Assembly: GCF_037126265.1 (NCBI RefSeq)
Contig: NZ_JAYLLN010000015.1
Span: 1-64,000, forward strand
DNA: 64,000 bases
Reading direction: 5' to 3'
From: Sphingobacterium tenebrionis
GTDB taxonomy: Bacteria > Bacteroidota > Bacteroidia > Sphingobacteriales > Sphingobacteriaceae
This document shows, one piece after another, positions 18,111 to 26,656 of this stretch. Both the position numbers and the translations under genes were made by a program. How positions within the stretch are numbered: position 1 is the first letter of the stretch; the number at the start of each line of letters is the position of its first letter. The notes under the pieces are model-generated. The model saw nothing but the letters and a program-made list of their open reading frames with translations, was not told the DNA's origin and did no database searches.

Positions 18111-19541
18111 CTATTTTAATGCATCTAATAATTTAAACATGGCCTGTCTCATCGAGGAGGCTGATCCTTGGTAATTATTTACCAATAAGGAAAAGGTATA
18201 TTCTTGGCCATCGGCAGCTTTTTGATAGCCGGTATAGCCTAATACACCTCCTATAGTCCCGCTTTTCATGGATGTCCCATTCACATTGGGCAAAGATTTT
18301 AGAAAATCGGCATACCAGGTTCTTCCTTTGGCATATTGCATGATCTTGGCCATTGCTTGGGTCGTAACCCGGTTCTGTGGCGATAATCCCGAACCATCAA
18401 AGGTATTGATTTCACTCGGTGAAATCTTTAATTTATTTTGCCAGAACTTAGCGACCAGATTGGCTGCTTCGCTGGTATTGGTTTTGTTGGCGGAAATGCC
18501 TCCAATGACCTTCAATAGACTTTCTCCATAAAGGTTGATACTCTTTTGGTTGAACCAATGTACAATCTCCATCAACTTCGGAGAATGGTGGGTATGGATC
18601 AGCTTTTTATTCCCGCTGATCAGGTATTGTGGGTCTCTATTTTTTAAACCTTGAAAGGTGATGATGGTATCCAACACTGCAATGGAATCTTGGGCAAGAA
18701 CTTCAGAAAGATCGTACGCAAGATACAGGGCAGGGTCTGGAACGGATATCTCAATGGTTTTCTTCAGGTCACTTCCGTAGGTCCCTCTTAAATAGATCGT
18801 ATTGGAATAGGGAGCAGAATAGGCATATACATTATCTCCCGAACCCACATTCCCAGTGCTTACCTGGTTGATCATCTGGAAAAATGGAGGCGTTTTTACA
18901 GGTTGAAGAGTTGCCGGTTGGCCAGGTCTAGATGGACTGAAATTGATGCCCAATTTGTTTTCCTTCCAATTCAGGCCTGATACACCTGCTCCATAGTAAT
19001 TGCCGATATCGGTCCACATCCAAGTGCCCGGTACATCATATCCATTATAAAGTTGGTCATTGGCAATAATACTTCCTGCTATCTGTTTGATTCCCAGTTT
19101 AAGAATGGCCTCTTTCCATTTGGAAAGGATAGTAGCCGCTTTAGTCTGTTCGTAGCGATCACTACCCAAAGTAGGATCTCCAGAGCCTTCAATAATGATG
19201 TCTCCATTCAATACACCCAAGGAGTCGACATCTCCAGTAACATAGAGTTTTGTCGGAAAGGTATAGTCCGCGCCCAAAAGTTCGAGGGCGGTTATGGAGG
19301 TGATGACCTTGAGGGTGGATGCTGTAGGCATTCCGATTTTGTTGTTGCCATCAAAAACCACTTCGCCGGTTTTCGCGTTGATGACCGTTAAAGAAGCCAA
19401 GCCACTTTGAAGGGCAGGGCTTTTTTGGAAAGTCTGAAAGGCAGATTGGATTTTTGGTTTAATCCCTTGGCCCAACACCGGAGCTGTACCCAGCACAGTG
19501 ACCAATGTCAGCATCGAAAAAAATGAAAAAAATCTTCTCAT
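18111..19541 (-). CDS. dacB: D-alanyl-D-alanine carboxypeptidase/endopeptidase (PBP4 family)
   Basis: 476 residues from the ATG at 19541; an upstream ATG at 19580 would spoil the signal peptide, which here reads MRRFFSFFSMLTLVTVLGTA. Peptidase family S13. The active-site Ser75 and Lys78 are in MPTASTLKVITS, the SxN motif is SIN in QKSINLYGESLL, and the KTG-type motif is KSGTIGG; the family sequence DGSGLSPQNRVT is also present. It trims or cleaves peptidoglycan peptides in the periplasm. A TAGATTTG box lies 56 bases upstream. Confidence 0.94.
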   Translation of the reverse strand: MRRFFSFFSMLTLVTVLGTAPVLGQGIKPKIQSAFQTFQKSPALQSGLASLTVINAKTGEVVFDGNNKIGMPTASTLKVITSITALELLGADYTFPTKLYVTGDVDSLGVLNGDIIIEGSGDPTLGSDRYEQTKAATILSKWKEAILKLGIKQIAGSIIANDQLYNGYDVPGTWMWTDIGNYYGAGVSGLNWKENKLGINFSPSRPGQPATLQPVKTPPFFQMINQVSTGNVGSGDNVYAYSAPYSNTIYLRGTYGSDLKKTIEISVPDPALYLAYDLSEVLAQDSIAVLDTIITFQGLKNRDPQYLISGNKKLIHTHHSPKLMEIVHWFNQKSINLYGESLLKVIGGISANKTNTSEAANLVAKFWQNKLKISPSEINTFDGSGLSPQNRVTTQAMAKIMQYAKGRTWYADFLKSLPNVNGTSMKSGTIGGVLGYTGYQKAADGQEYTFSLLVNNYQGSASSMRQAMFKLLDALK

Positions 19542-19596
19542 AGCTAGCAAATATCGTAATCTACTAAACAAGTAGTGCATTAAAAGTGTAAAATTT

Positions 19597-19604
19597 CAAA
19601 TCTA
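19597..19604 (-). promoter_or_regulatory. Bacteroidota -7 box for dacB
   Basis: The minus strand reads TAGATTTG, a TAnnTTTG match, 56 bases upstream of dacB in the divergent gap with the aminopeptidase gene. No well-placed -33 TTG was seen. Confidence 0.35.
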
Positions 19605-19669
19605 TGATTAAGGTAATGTATTAATTAAGAGAGTTTTTATAACTTGCGTGGAATATTAAAAATTACATA

Positions 19670-21445
19670 ATGAATCACATCGAAAAATTAGCTTCCATCC
19701 GGGAGCAGATGAAAGAAAAAGGTGTAGATGCCTATATTATCCCATCCTCTGACCCACATATCAGTGAGTATCTTCCAGACCGATATAAATGTATTGCTTG
19801 GACATCCGGATTTACCGGTTCGGCAGGTACATTGGTGATCACCGCAGATTTTGCAGGTCTTTGGACAGATTCACGCTATTTTGTTCAGGCTGGAGAGCAG
19901 TTGGAAGGGACAGGATTTGAATTGGTGAAACTTCAGGTACAGGGAAAACCAGAATATGCTACTTGGCTTGCAAAACAATTAAAAGAAGGCGATACTGTTG
20001 CTTTTGATGGTAACCTGGCAGCCGTGGCGGTCGCTCAGGCTGTTCAACAGGAACTACAACCCCTAGGAATCCATGTAAATGGACATTTAGATCTGTTGGA
20101 TCCGATCTGGGAGAATAGACCAGCATTGCCTTTGGAAAAAGCCTATTTGTTGGATGAAAAAACAACAGGTCAATCGACGGCTTCAAAAATCGAGGCCGTT
20201 AAAGCTAAATTGAAAGATAAACGTGTAGATAACCATTTGGTTTCATCCTTGGATGACCTTGCTTGGTTATTGAACATCCGTGGTAATGATGTGCATTGTA
20301 ATCCGGTGGTATTGGGCTTCTTCCTGATCCAAGCGGATAAAAACACCCTTTTCATTGCTGATGGAAAACTTTCGAATGAAGAGGTAGCATCATTGAATGC
20401 TTCGGGGGTACAAGTAGAGGATTATGAAAAGGCATTTGATGCGGTGAAGTCTATTTCCAACGGTAGAATTTTGTTGGATACCAAACGCACTTGTTTTGCG
20501 TTTTATGATGCTGTTGCTGATGGGGTTGAAATTGTAGAGGAGACCAATCCATCCACTAACCTGAAAACGGTTAAGAATGGGGTAGAGATCGAACATACAC
20601 GCAATGCCATGGTGAAAGATGGTGTTGCTCTGACCAAATTCTTTAAGTGGTTGGAAGAGGAAGTCGGCAAAGGTGAATTGACCGAGATTTCCATTGCTGA
20701 GAAATTGCAAGGATTTCGCGCAGAAAATGATGGTTTTGTGGATATTTCTTTTGATACCATTGCCGGTTATCTGGAGCACGGTGCTTTGCCACATTATAAA
20801 GCGACCGAAGAAAGCAATGCTACACTAAAACCAGAAGGACTATTATTGGTGGATTCCGGAGGTCAATATAAGGATGGAACAACGGATATTACGCGTGTTG
20901 TTTCTCTTGGAAATATTAAAGCGGAGGAGAAAACAGATTATACCTTGGTGCTGAAAGGAACTATTGAAGGTTCTCAGGCAATCTTTCCAAAAGGTACAAG
21001 GGGATATTCGATTGATGCGATTACGAGACGTCCAATTTGGGAGCAATTGCGTAATTATGGACATGGGACAGGTCATGGGGTAGGTTTCTTTTTGAATGTG
21101 CATGAAGGTCCACAGGTGTTCAATATGGCTGCGATTGATATCCTGATTGAAGAGGGCATGATTACCTCTATTGAACCGGGATTATATCGTGAAGGTCAAT
21201 ATGGTATTCGTATTGAGAATTTGGTGTTATCGAAAGCGGTTGAAAGCAATTATTTTGGCGATTTCATGGATTTTGAGACCTTGACGATCTGTTATATTGC
21301 TACGGATTTAGTGGATAAAACTTTATTGGATCAAAAGCATATTGATTGGTTGAATAGGTACAATGCTTGGGTATTTGAGAAATTAAGCCCGAAATTGGAT
21401 GAAGAACATGCTGCTTGGTTGAAGGAGAAAACGTTAGCTATTTAG
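19670..21445 (+). CDS. pepP: Xaa-Pro aminopeptidase (aminopeptidase P, M24B), long form
   Basis: 591 residues, the long three-domain form like eukaryotic cytosolic aminopeptidase P. Two creatinase-like N-terminal domains (IREQMKEKGVDAYIIPSSDP; LDDLAWLLNIRGNDV) precede the pita-bread catalytic domain. The dinuclear metal ligands are the two Asp of LVDSGGQYKDGTTDITR, His in GHGTGHGVGFFLNVHEGP, Glu in ITSIEPGLYR and Glu in GIRIENLVL. No signal peptide, so cytoplasmic. It releases the first residue when proline is second. A hairpin terminator lies about 55 bases after its stop. Confidence 0.95.
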   Translation: MNHIEKLASIREQMKEKGVDAYIIPSSDPHISEYLPDRYKCIAWTSGFTGSAGTLVITADFAGLWTDSRYFVQAGEQLEGTGFELVKLQVQGKPEYATWLAKQLKEGDTVAFDGNLAAVAVAQAVQQELQPLGIHVNGHLDLLDPIWENRPALPLEKAYLLDEKTTGQSTASKIEAVKAKLKDKRVDNHLVSSLDDLAWLLNIRGNDVHCNPVVLGFFLIQADKNTLFIADGKLSNEEVASLNASGVQVEDYEKAFDAVKSISNGRILLDTKRTCFAFYDAVADGVEIVEETNPSTNLKTVKNGVEIEHTRNAMVKDGVALTKFFKWLEEEVGKGELTEISIAEKLQGFRAENDGFVDISFDTIAGYLEHGALPHYKATEESNATLKPEGLLLVDSGGQYKDGTTDITRVVSLGNIKAEEKTDYTLVLKGTIEGSQAIFPKGTRGYSIDAITRRPIWEQLRNYGHGTGHGVGFFLNVHEGPQVFNMAAIDILIEEGMITSIEPGLYREGQYGIRIENLVLSKAVESNYFGDFMDFETLTICYIATDLVDKTLLDQKHIDWLNRYNAWVFEKLSPKLDEEHAAWLKEKTLAI

Positions 21446-21450
21446 TTTTT

Positions 21451-21480
21451 GAGTATTTAGTAGTGAGTATTTAGTATTTA
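21451..21480. repeat. TA-rich tandem repeat, related to copy at 36323-36350
   Basis: Two and a half copies of a unit like GAGTATTTAGTAGT run in tandem. The reverse complement of 36323-36350 reads nearly the same. Both copies lie immediately beside the GC-richer dispersed repeats. Confidence 0.6.
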
Positions 21481-21498
21481 GACACTACAAGCGAACAG

Positions 21499-21533
21499 AA
21501 CAGGCTGAATCATGATAAATGGTTCAGCCTGTT
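21499..21533 (+). terminator. Terminator after the aminopeptidase P gene
   Basis: Perfect 11-bp arms AACAGGCTGAA / TTCAGCCTGTT with a 13-base loop, followed by ATTTTTG. Positioned 54 bases after the stop codon; a rho-independent terminator is the simplest reading. Confidence 0.7.
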
Positions 21534-21550
21534 ATTTTTGTCAACCATCC

Positions 21551-21696
21551 CGTCATTGCGAGGAGGCACGACGAAGCAATCTTTCTCCCTGTCATCCTGA
21601 GCGAAGTCGAAGGATCTGTACGCTGGCATACGAACAGATGGTTCGACTCCGCTCACCATGACATGCGGGAAGATTGCTTCGTTCCTCGCAATGACG
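21551..21696. repeat. Nested imperfect palindrome of dispersed REP-like repeats
   Basis: The outer arms are 21551-21582 (begins CGTCATTGCGAGGAGGCACG) and 21671-21696, its shortened reverse complement. The inner arms are 21591-21622 (begins GTCATCCTGAGCGAAGTCGA) and 21631-21662, again reverse complements with a few mismatches. The outer unit recurs at 36239-36309 and 60860-60934, the inner unit at 60748-60820. It is GC-richer than its surroundings. Such sequences are typical of small non-autonomous palindromic repeats spread through Bacteroidota chromosomes. Confidence 0.8.
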
Positions 21697-21765
21697 CTGG
21701 CCTCCCAATGACGTGGAAAGGACAAGACATTTTGTCTTCAATTTGCAAGCAAGGTATAAGTACCA

Positions 21766-21811
21766 TGTAAGTGAGTTGTAAGTGACTTTTAGCACTTACA
21801 ACTCACTTACA
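21766..21811. repeat. Perfect 19-bp inverted repeat (hairpin)
   Basis: Arms 21766-21784 and 21793-21811 are exact reverse complements (core AAGTGAGTTGTAAGTG) around an 8-base loop. Further AAGTCACTTACAC and CTCACTT copies follow the right arm, so the region is also a short direct-repeat cluster. It may act as a terminator or be repeat debris; no T-run follows on either strand. Confidence 0.7.
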
Positions 21812-21951
21812 AGTCACTTACACCTCACTTGAAAAAAGAAAAAAGCAAGCAATCACCTCACCTCAAAAGAAGCTTTTTCTTTAGATCCTGTTTATAAAAA
21901 AACAGTTCCAAATTCTCCTAAGGTCAAATCCTAATTCTCCAAAATTTAATC

Positions 21952-23709
21952 TTATTTTTCCGAAAGCCAGATCCTATTAAACAACACTTCTTTCTCTGCT
22001 TGAAAATCAACCTGTATCTCCTGCGCCTTATCCATCGAAAATTCACCCAATACCACATCCAAAAACTCCTCCACATACCAATTCTGGTTAGGTTCCACAG
22101 TAATCTTTCCATTAGGCTTGGCCACTGCCTTCCAAGTTCTGCCATTCGCAGTAATGGTCAGTCCTATATCTTCTTTGGCAGGATTATGTAAAGAAGCCTC
22201 TAATTGATAATTTCCTGATTTTGGTACATATACTTTCCAGCTCACTTTTTGATTCGCTTTAAGCTTCAAATGATCCGGACTAGTCCCATCAAATCCCTTA
22301 AACTCCAGTCCCTTACTGATCGTGTTTTTGGCATTCAAACTAAATCCTCCAAATGTAGATTCCCCTACGATTTCCTTGTTGATATCCAACTTATCCATCG
22401 TCAGCTTGATCACTGAAACATAAGGATTAGGTTGATCCCCTGCACAATGTATATGCAATAAAGGGCCATTCTGCTCAAATTTCAATGCCTTGCGACCGGA
22501 GGAAGTCAATAGTTCCACCTTATTGGGCTTACTGCTTAGCCCAGTTACCCGAAGAATTTTATCCAACGGCCAATTATACACATGCAGATACAATGCACCA
22601 GTCTTTTTGTTCAAGGTGATCTTTCCCCAATCGTGTTGGGAAGACCGAATTTCCAATCCGGTGTTCATATATATCGATTCGCCATAGTTAGCAAGCCATT
22701 TCCCCATGGTCTCTAATCGTTCAATTCCTTCATACGGAACCGATCCATCTGCTCTAGGGCCAATATTTAAGGTATAAGATCCATTCAGGCTCACATTATT
22801 GATCAAGGATTGGAACAGTTGATTGGTTGATTTCCATTCGTTCTCCAAGGCATTGAATCCCCAGGAATGAGCGATCGTTCCAGGTGTTTCCCAGATATGG
22901 GTGGTATAAGCCGATCCAAATTGGTTATCACCCAATGTTTCGAAGTCCACATGTTCGTTTTCTATAGGTAGCCCCAAACGGGAGTTGATCAGGCAGTTGG
23001 GTTGCAGGTCGTGGATCAGGTTGGCCAATTGGTCCAACTGTTCTTTTTTGATGATGCTTTGTTGGTAGGGGATCCACATGTCAAACCACATCATCTCAAT
23101 ATCACCATAATTACTTAGCAACTCCCTGACCTGAGGGATCACTTTTTCTTGCCAATATTGGTTGTATTGAGCATCTGTAACCCTTCCGGTAATTTCCTGG
23201 TTATGATTCCATGCATATGGATGTTGCCAATCGATCCAATGGGAATAATAGAAACAGAGTTTGATGTTGTGTTTTTTACAGGCTTCAGCAATTTCCTTGA
23301 TCACATCCCTATTGGTCCCACTTAATTTGGGTAGGGAGTAATCACCTACCTTTGTATCCCAAAGGGCAACACCATCATGGTGCTTAGAGGTAATGATGAT
23401 GTATTTCATGCCGGCTTTTTTGGCCAGTAACACCCATTCTTCTGGATTGATTTTATCCCAGTCGAATCGTTTGGCAAGCGCTCCGTATTCGGCTTCCCCA
23501 ATCCGGTTCCGGTATCGGATCCATTCGGCATAGTTGTTCGGGTGTCTAAGTCTTTCGCCTTTCCAGATCCCTTCCGTGGCACTGTACAGCCCCCAATGAA
23601 TGAACATACCGAAGCGGTCGTCTTCTAGCCATTGGGCTTTATTGGGTTGTTGGGCAGAAGTAAATAAACAGTAGCAAATCAGAAACAAAGTACAGATGGC
23701 AGATCTCAT
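21952..23709 (-). CDS. GH29 alpha-L-fucosidase
   Basis: 585 residues with a signal peptide (cleavage near FTSAQ). The GH29 barrel (about 23-340) shows DRFGMFIHWGLYSA, YIIITSKHHDGVALWDTK, LCFYYSHWIDWQHP and the nucleophile region MMWFDMW (Asp210), with LNIGPRADGSVP near the end of the barrel. A C-terminal beta-sandwich follows, with a last domain (about 455-585) resembling a carbohydrate-binding module. It would release alpha-L-fucose in the periplasm or at the surface. It is separated from the SusCD operon by the oppositely oriented Fic gene, so its membership of the same glycan locus is an inference. Confidence 0.9.
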   Translation of the reverse strand: MRSAICTLFLICYCLFTSAQQPNKAQWLEDDRFGMFIHWGLYSATEGIWKGERLRHPNNYAEWIRYRNRIGEAEYGALAKRFDWDKINPEEWVLLAKKAGMKYIIITSKHHDGVALWDTKVGDYSLPKLSGTNRDVIKEIAEACKKHNIKLCFYYSHWIDWQHPYAWNHNQEITGRVTDAQYNQYWQEKVIPQVRELLSNYGDIEMMWFDMWIPYQQSIIKKEQLDQLANLIHDLQPNCLINSRLGLPIENEHVDFETLGDNQFGSAYTTHIWETPGTIAHSWGFNALENEWKSTNQLFQSLINNVSLNGSYTLNIGPRADGSVPYEGIERLETMGKWLANYGESIYMNTGLEIRSSQHDWGKITLNKKTGALYLHVYNWPLDKILRVTGLSSKPNKVELLTSSGRKALKFEQNGPLLHIHCAGDQPNPYVSVIKLTMDKLDINKEIVGESTFGGFSLNAKNTISKGLEFKGFDGTSPDHLKLKANQKVSWKVYVPKSGNYQLEASLHNPAKEDIGLTITANGRTWKAVAKPNGKITVEPNQNWYVEEFLDVVLGEFSMDKAQEIQVDFQAEKEVLFNRIWLSEK

Positions 23710-23764
23710 AAAATTTGGTTTTATTGTGGCTTACAAGATAATAAAAAGGGGTGCAATATTTCTT

Positions 23765-23772
23765 TATCTTTG
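23765..23772 (+). promoter_or_regulatory. Bacteroidota -7 box for the Bro-N/Fic gene
   Basis: TATCTTTG, a match to TAnnTTTG, lies 47 bases before the Fic gene start in the gap shared with the divergent GH29 gene. A -33 TTG at normal spacing is missing. Confidence 0.4.
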
Positions 23773-23819
23773 TTATATAAATTGCTTGGTTTATATTAAA
23801 ATTTAAAAAACTGGAGCGT

Positions 23820-24692
23820 ATGAATAAGATTTCTATCCGTTTTTTCAATGACCGTGAAGTTCGTGCTATTTGGGATGAAGAAAATACTAAATGGTGGTTT
23901 TCAGTATTGGATATAATTGCGGTATTAACTGATCAAGATGATTATTCCAAAGCGCGGAACTATTGGAAATATCTTAAAACTAAGCTTAAAAAAGAAAATA
24001 ATGAAGTGGTTAGTATCACTAACCAGTTGAAATTTTTGGCTCCGGATGGTAAAAGGAGATTTGCAGATGTATTGGATTATAACGGGATTATTATACTCGG
24101 AAAAACCTTTCCTGGAAATAAAGCAAATAGATTCATAGAATGGTTTACGTATAGTGACGAATCTATTGATGGTAAGAGTAAGAATAAAGCATATTCTTTA
24201 TATGAGAGTTCCTTTATAGATAACATTGAAGTAGGAACGGTTAAGGGTCTGCAACAAATACATGCTTATTTGTTTGGTGGATTGTATGAATTTGCTGGTC
24301 AAATTCGCACTAAAAATATTGCAAAAGGCGGATTTCAATTTGCCATGGCTCAATTTTTACCAAACACTTTAAAAGAGATTGAATTAATGCCAGAGGAAGA
24401 TTTCAATCAAATACTTGATAAATATGTTGAAATGAATATTGCTCATCCATTTATGGAAGGAAATGGTAGAAGTATGCGCATCTGGTTGGATCTTATGTTC
24501 AAGCAGACATTGAAAAAATGTGTCGATTGGAGCAAAATTACTAAGAATGACTATCATCAAGCAATGCAAATAAGTGTTGTCGATAGCCAATTGTTAAAGA
24601 AGGCAATTTCAGATGCATTGACTGAGGATATTAACAGCCGCGAAATGTTCATGAAAGGAATTGATTACTCCTATTATTATGAGGAAAATTAA
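23820..24692 (+). CDS. Bro-N domain fused to a Fic AMP-transferase
   Basis: 290 residues. Residues 1-110 form a Bro-N/antirepressor-like domain (VRAIWDEENTKWWFSVLDII, ARNYWKYLKTKLKKENNE, then FADVLDYNGIIILGKTFPG). Residues 125-290 form a Fic domain with the motif HPFMEGNGRSMR (His209-Arg220), plus VGTVKGLQQIHAYLFGGLYE, FAGQIRTKNIAKGGF and YVEMNIAHPF. The C-terminus ends SYYYEEN: Ser284-x3-Glu288 fits the (S/T)xxxE inhibitory helix of class III Fic proteins such as Neisseria NmFic, although the following G/N is Glu. Class III enzymes transfer AMP to type II topoisomerases and are restrained by tetramer formation and this helix. No antitoxin gene adjoins. The gene looks AT-richer than its neighbours, suggesting transfer. 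A bidirectional terminator follows. Confidence 0.9.
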   Translation: MNKISIRFFNDREVRAIWDEENTKWWFSVLDIIAVLTDQDDYSKARNYWKYLKTKLKKENNEVVSITNQLKFLAPDGKRRFADVLDYNGIIILGKTFPGNKANRFIEWFTYSDESIDGKSKNKAYSLYESSFIDNIEVGTVKGLQQIHAYLFGGLYEFAGQIRTKNIAKGGFQFAMAQFLPNTLKEIELMPEEDFNQILDKYVEMNIAHPFMEGNGRSMRIWLDLMFKQTLKKCVDWSKITKNDYHQAMQISVVDSQLLKKAISDALTEDINSREMFMKGIDYSYYYEEN

Positions 24693-24704
24693 TAAATAAA
24701 AAAA

Positions 24705-24731
24705 TCTCGTGGGGCAGGGCGCCCCACGAGA
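24705..24731. terminator. Bidirectional terminator between Fic gene and susD
   Basis: Perfect 11-bp arms TCTCGTGGGGC / GCCCCACGAGA with a 5-base loop, flanked by an A-run on the left and AAACCATTAT on the right. It lies between two convergent genes and can serve both strands. Confidence 0.8.
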
Positions 24732-24756
24732 AACCATTATATTAAAAATTGAACCT

Positions 24757-26646
24757 TTAGTTCTTTTTAGCCCACCAAAGCGGGGTAAATATTTGGTCTT
24801 CACCACCTAACTGCGTAACAGCTTTGTCGTAATTAGTCTGATCGGCAGAGCGGAAAGATGAAGGATATCTCAAACGTTGTGGGAAGAAATTCACCTGGTT
24901 TTTTGTGTAATTAGATGAATTCAACTGTAACATGGTTTGGATTGGTTGTTCAACAGCAGGGTTTTCGAAAAATGGTAAACCTAATCTTCGGTGATCACTC
25001 CATGCTTCCAAAGCCATATAAGGGAATGTAGCAATGTATTTCTGCGTGATGATCTTTGTTAGTTTATCATTCTTCACCGTACCATTTTTATAAATGGTAT
25101 TGGAAGGATACGGAATCTGCGCAGTTCCAGGTGCCCCAGTGTATGCATCAATGAATTTTACGGTATGAGAAGCAGGTGGTTCCGTAACATGGTCATAACT
25201 TACAGAAGTACCCACGCGGTTATAGTTGGTAGAAGCTTTATATGCTGCTAAATGGCTATTCACACCCCAATATTCAAAATTCTGTTCAATACCTTTTTCA
25301 TAAGCGGCTTTATCCGACATCGGGGTTGTCCAACCTCTCAATGCCGCTTCGGCCATTAGGAAATGGGATTCCCAAGAAGCAAAGAACAACCTTTTCTGTG
25401 TACTCGTTCTGAACTTGTTGATCATTCCAGGTAGGCGACCATTCTGACCACGAAATACCAGGTTAGATGCTAGACCACCCCATGTTCCACCAGTGAAAGC
25501 ATTCCAGGTGTATTTTGTATCTAAATTATCTGTCCGTGTATCTGAAACCTTGATAGAAGCTTCTTGGGTGCTGGCTGCCGGCCAATATTCTCCATCCGTT
25601 TTATTTCCAGGAACGAAGAAGGCTTTATAAGCACGTGGGTCCATTTTATTTGGCATACCATCCAAATAGTATCCTTGAGAAGGATCGTTGGATTTTACCG
25701 AGAAATTGGAAAGATATCGTGTTCCAAAATCATCCTCAGGTTTGATCTTTTCTATTATGCCTTGATTGGTAAATTGATCGGCTGTTTTAATACCTCCTAA
25801 ACCGATGAATATATTGTTGAGGGTAGCTGAAAGGATTTGTGTGTTCCAGCTTCTGGACATGACGCCTGAAAGTGGGTCCCAACCATCTTTTTCTTGAACA
25901 CCAAAGTTCTGTTCTTTCGTTTCGATGAATTTATTCGTAGCAACTGCGGCCTCAAATTCTGATTTTGCCTTCGCCGCATCTACTTCAGACAAGCGCATAG
26001 CGAAACGCATCCTCATGGAATTGGCAAATCTGATCCAATTCTCCCAATTGAAACCATAAGCCGCATCGTAAGATTTGATATCACCATTTGCAACACTTAC
26101 ATCAATTTTGCTGGTAGCATCTTTTAACTCGTCAAAAAGATAGTTGTAAACCTCTTGAACCGTATTGAAAGTTGGGTTGGTTCCTTTGAACGATTCGATC
26201 GGGGCAGGTCCAAAGTTATCCGATAGTTCACTCATCAGATAAGCTCTCCAGATACGAGCCACTTGTTTCACGTTTTCATTGTGTGCAGCTGCGGTTCCAT
26301 TGGCGGCTTGCTTTTCGGCTATCTCGATGGCTGCATTCGCATTGTTCAACCATTCGGAAATATAACGCCAATAATCACCATTAAACGTATCATCATCAAC
26401 ACCCATGTTTAGGTAATTGAAATAATGATGTCTTGCTGCGGTTTTCCAATAGTACACATATACCCTTTCTGCAATGTGTGGATCTTGCTGCGCGCCAATA
26501 ATGGCGTTGTTTAGAAAATATTCAGGTTTTACCTGATTTTCATTCGCCGCTGTTGGGCTGGTATTTAATTCTTCGAATTTACTACAGGAAGCAGTTATTC
26601 CTCCAATAAGCAAAGCGAAAGTTATTTTTGATATGATATTTTTCAT
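24757..26646 (-). CDS. SusD/RagB-family outer-membrane lipoprotein
   Basis: 629 residues with lipobox TASC (Cys21) after a signal peptide. The sequence is helix-rich with SusD-type features: SPTAANENQVKPEYFLNNAI after the lipid anchor, VARIWRAYLMSELSDNFGPAPI, VQEVYNYLFDELKDA and the late GQNGRLPGMINKF and ALEAWSDHRRLGLP, matching the SusD-like group that carries 'W.D.RRlG.P'. SusD proteins cap the SusC transporter and bind glycan or peptide ligands on the cell surface. It starts 10 bases after susC. It is downstream gene of the ROK-SusC-SusD set. Confidence 0.93.
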   Translation of the reverse strand: MKNIISKITFALLIGGITASCSKFEELNTSPTAANENQVKPEYFLNNAIIGAQQDPHIAERVYVYYWKTAARHHYFNYLNMGVDDDTFNGDYWRYISEWLNNANAAIEIAEKQAANGTAAAHNENVKQVARIWRAYLMSELSDNFGPAPIESFKGTNPTFNTVQEVYNYLFDELKDATSKIDVSVANGDIKSYDAAYGFNWENWIRFANSMRMRFAMRLSEVDAAKAKSEFEAAVATNKFIETKEQNFGVQEKDGWDPLSGVMSRSWNTQILSATLNNIFIGLGGIKTADQFTNQGIIEKIKPEDDFGTRYLSNFSVKSNDPSQGYYLDGMPNKMDPRAYKAFFVPGNKTDGEYWPAASTQEASIKVSDTRTDNLDTKYTWNAFTGGTWGGLASNLVFRGQNGRLPGMINKFRTSTQKRLFFASWESHFLMAEAALRGWTTPMSDKAAYEKGIEQNFEYWGVNSHLAAYKASTNYNRVGTSVSYDHVTEPPASHTVKFIDAYTGAPGTAQIPYPSNTIYKNGTVKNDKLTKIITQKYIATFPYMALEAWSDHRRLGLPFFENPAVEQPIQTMLQLNSSNYTKNQVNFFPQRLRYPSSFRSADQTNYDKAVTQLGGEDQIFTPLWWAKKN

Positions 26647-26656
26647 GATTGTCTAA

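Larger units (their letters stand above)
21446..21951. other. 506-bp gene-free region packed with repeats
   Basis: Between the aminopeptidase and the GH29 gene there is no credible gene. In order it holds a TA-rich tandem repeat (21451-21480), a terminator hairpin (21499-21533), a long nested imperfect palindrome built from dispersed repeat sequences (21551-21696), a perfect 19-bp inverted repeat (21766-21811), and an A/T-rich stretch up to the GH29 stop. Short frames across the palindrome are products of the repeat. Confidence 0.8.

Noticed and set aside
21519..21795. Short frames across the repeat palindrome after the aminopeptidase gene
   Set aside because: Repeat-derived; the same peptides appear wherever the repeat occurs.
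23710..23764. Promoter for the GH29 gene (minus strand TATCTTG)
   Set aside because: One T is missing from the consensus and no other support was found.
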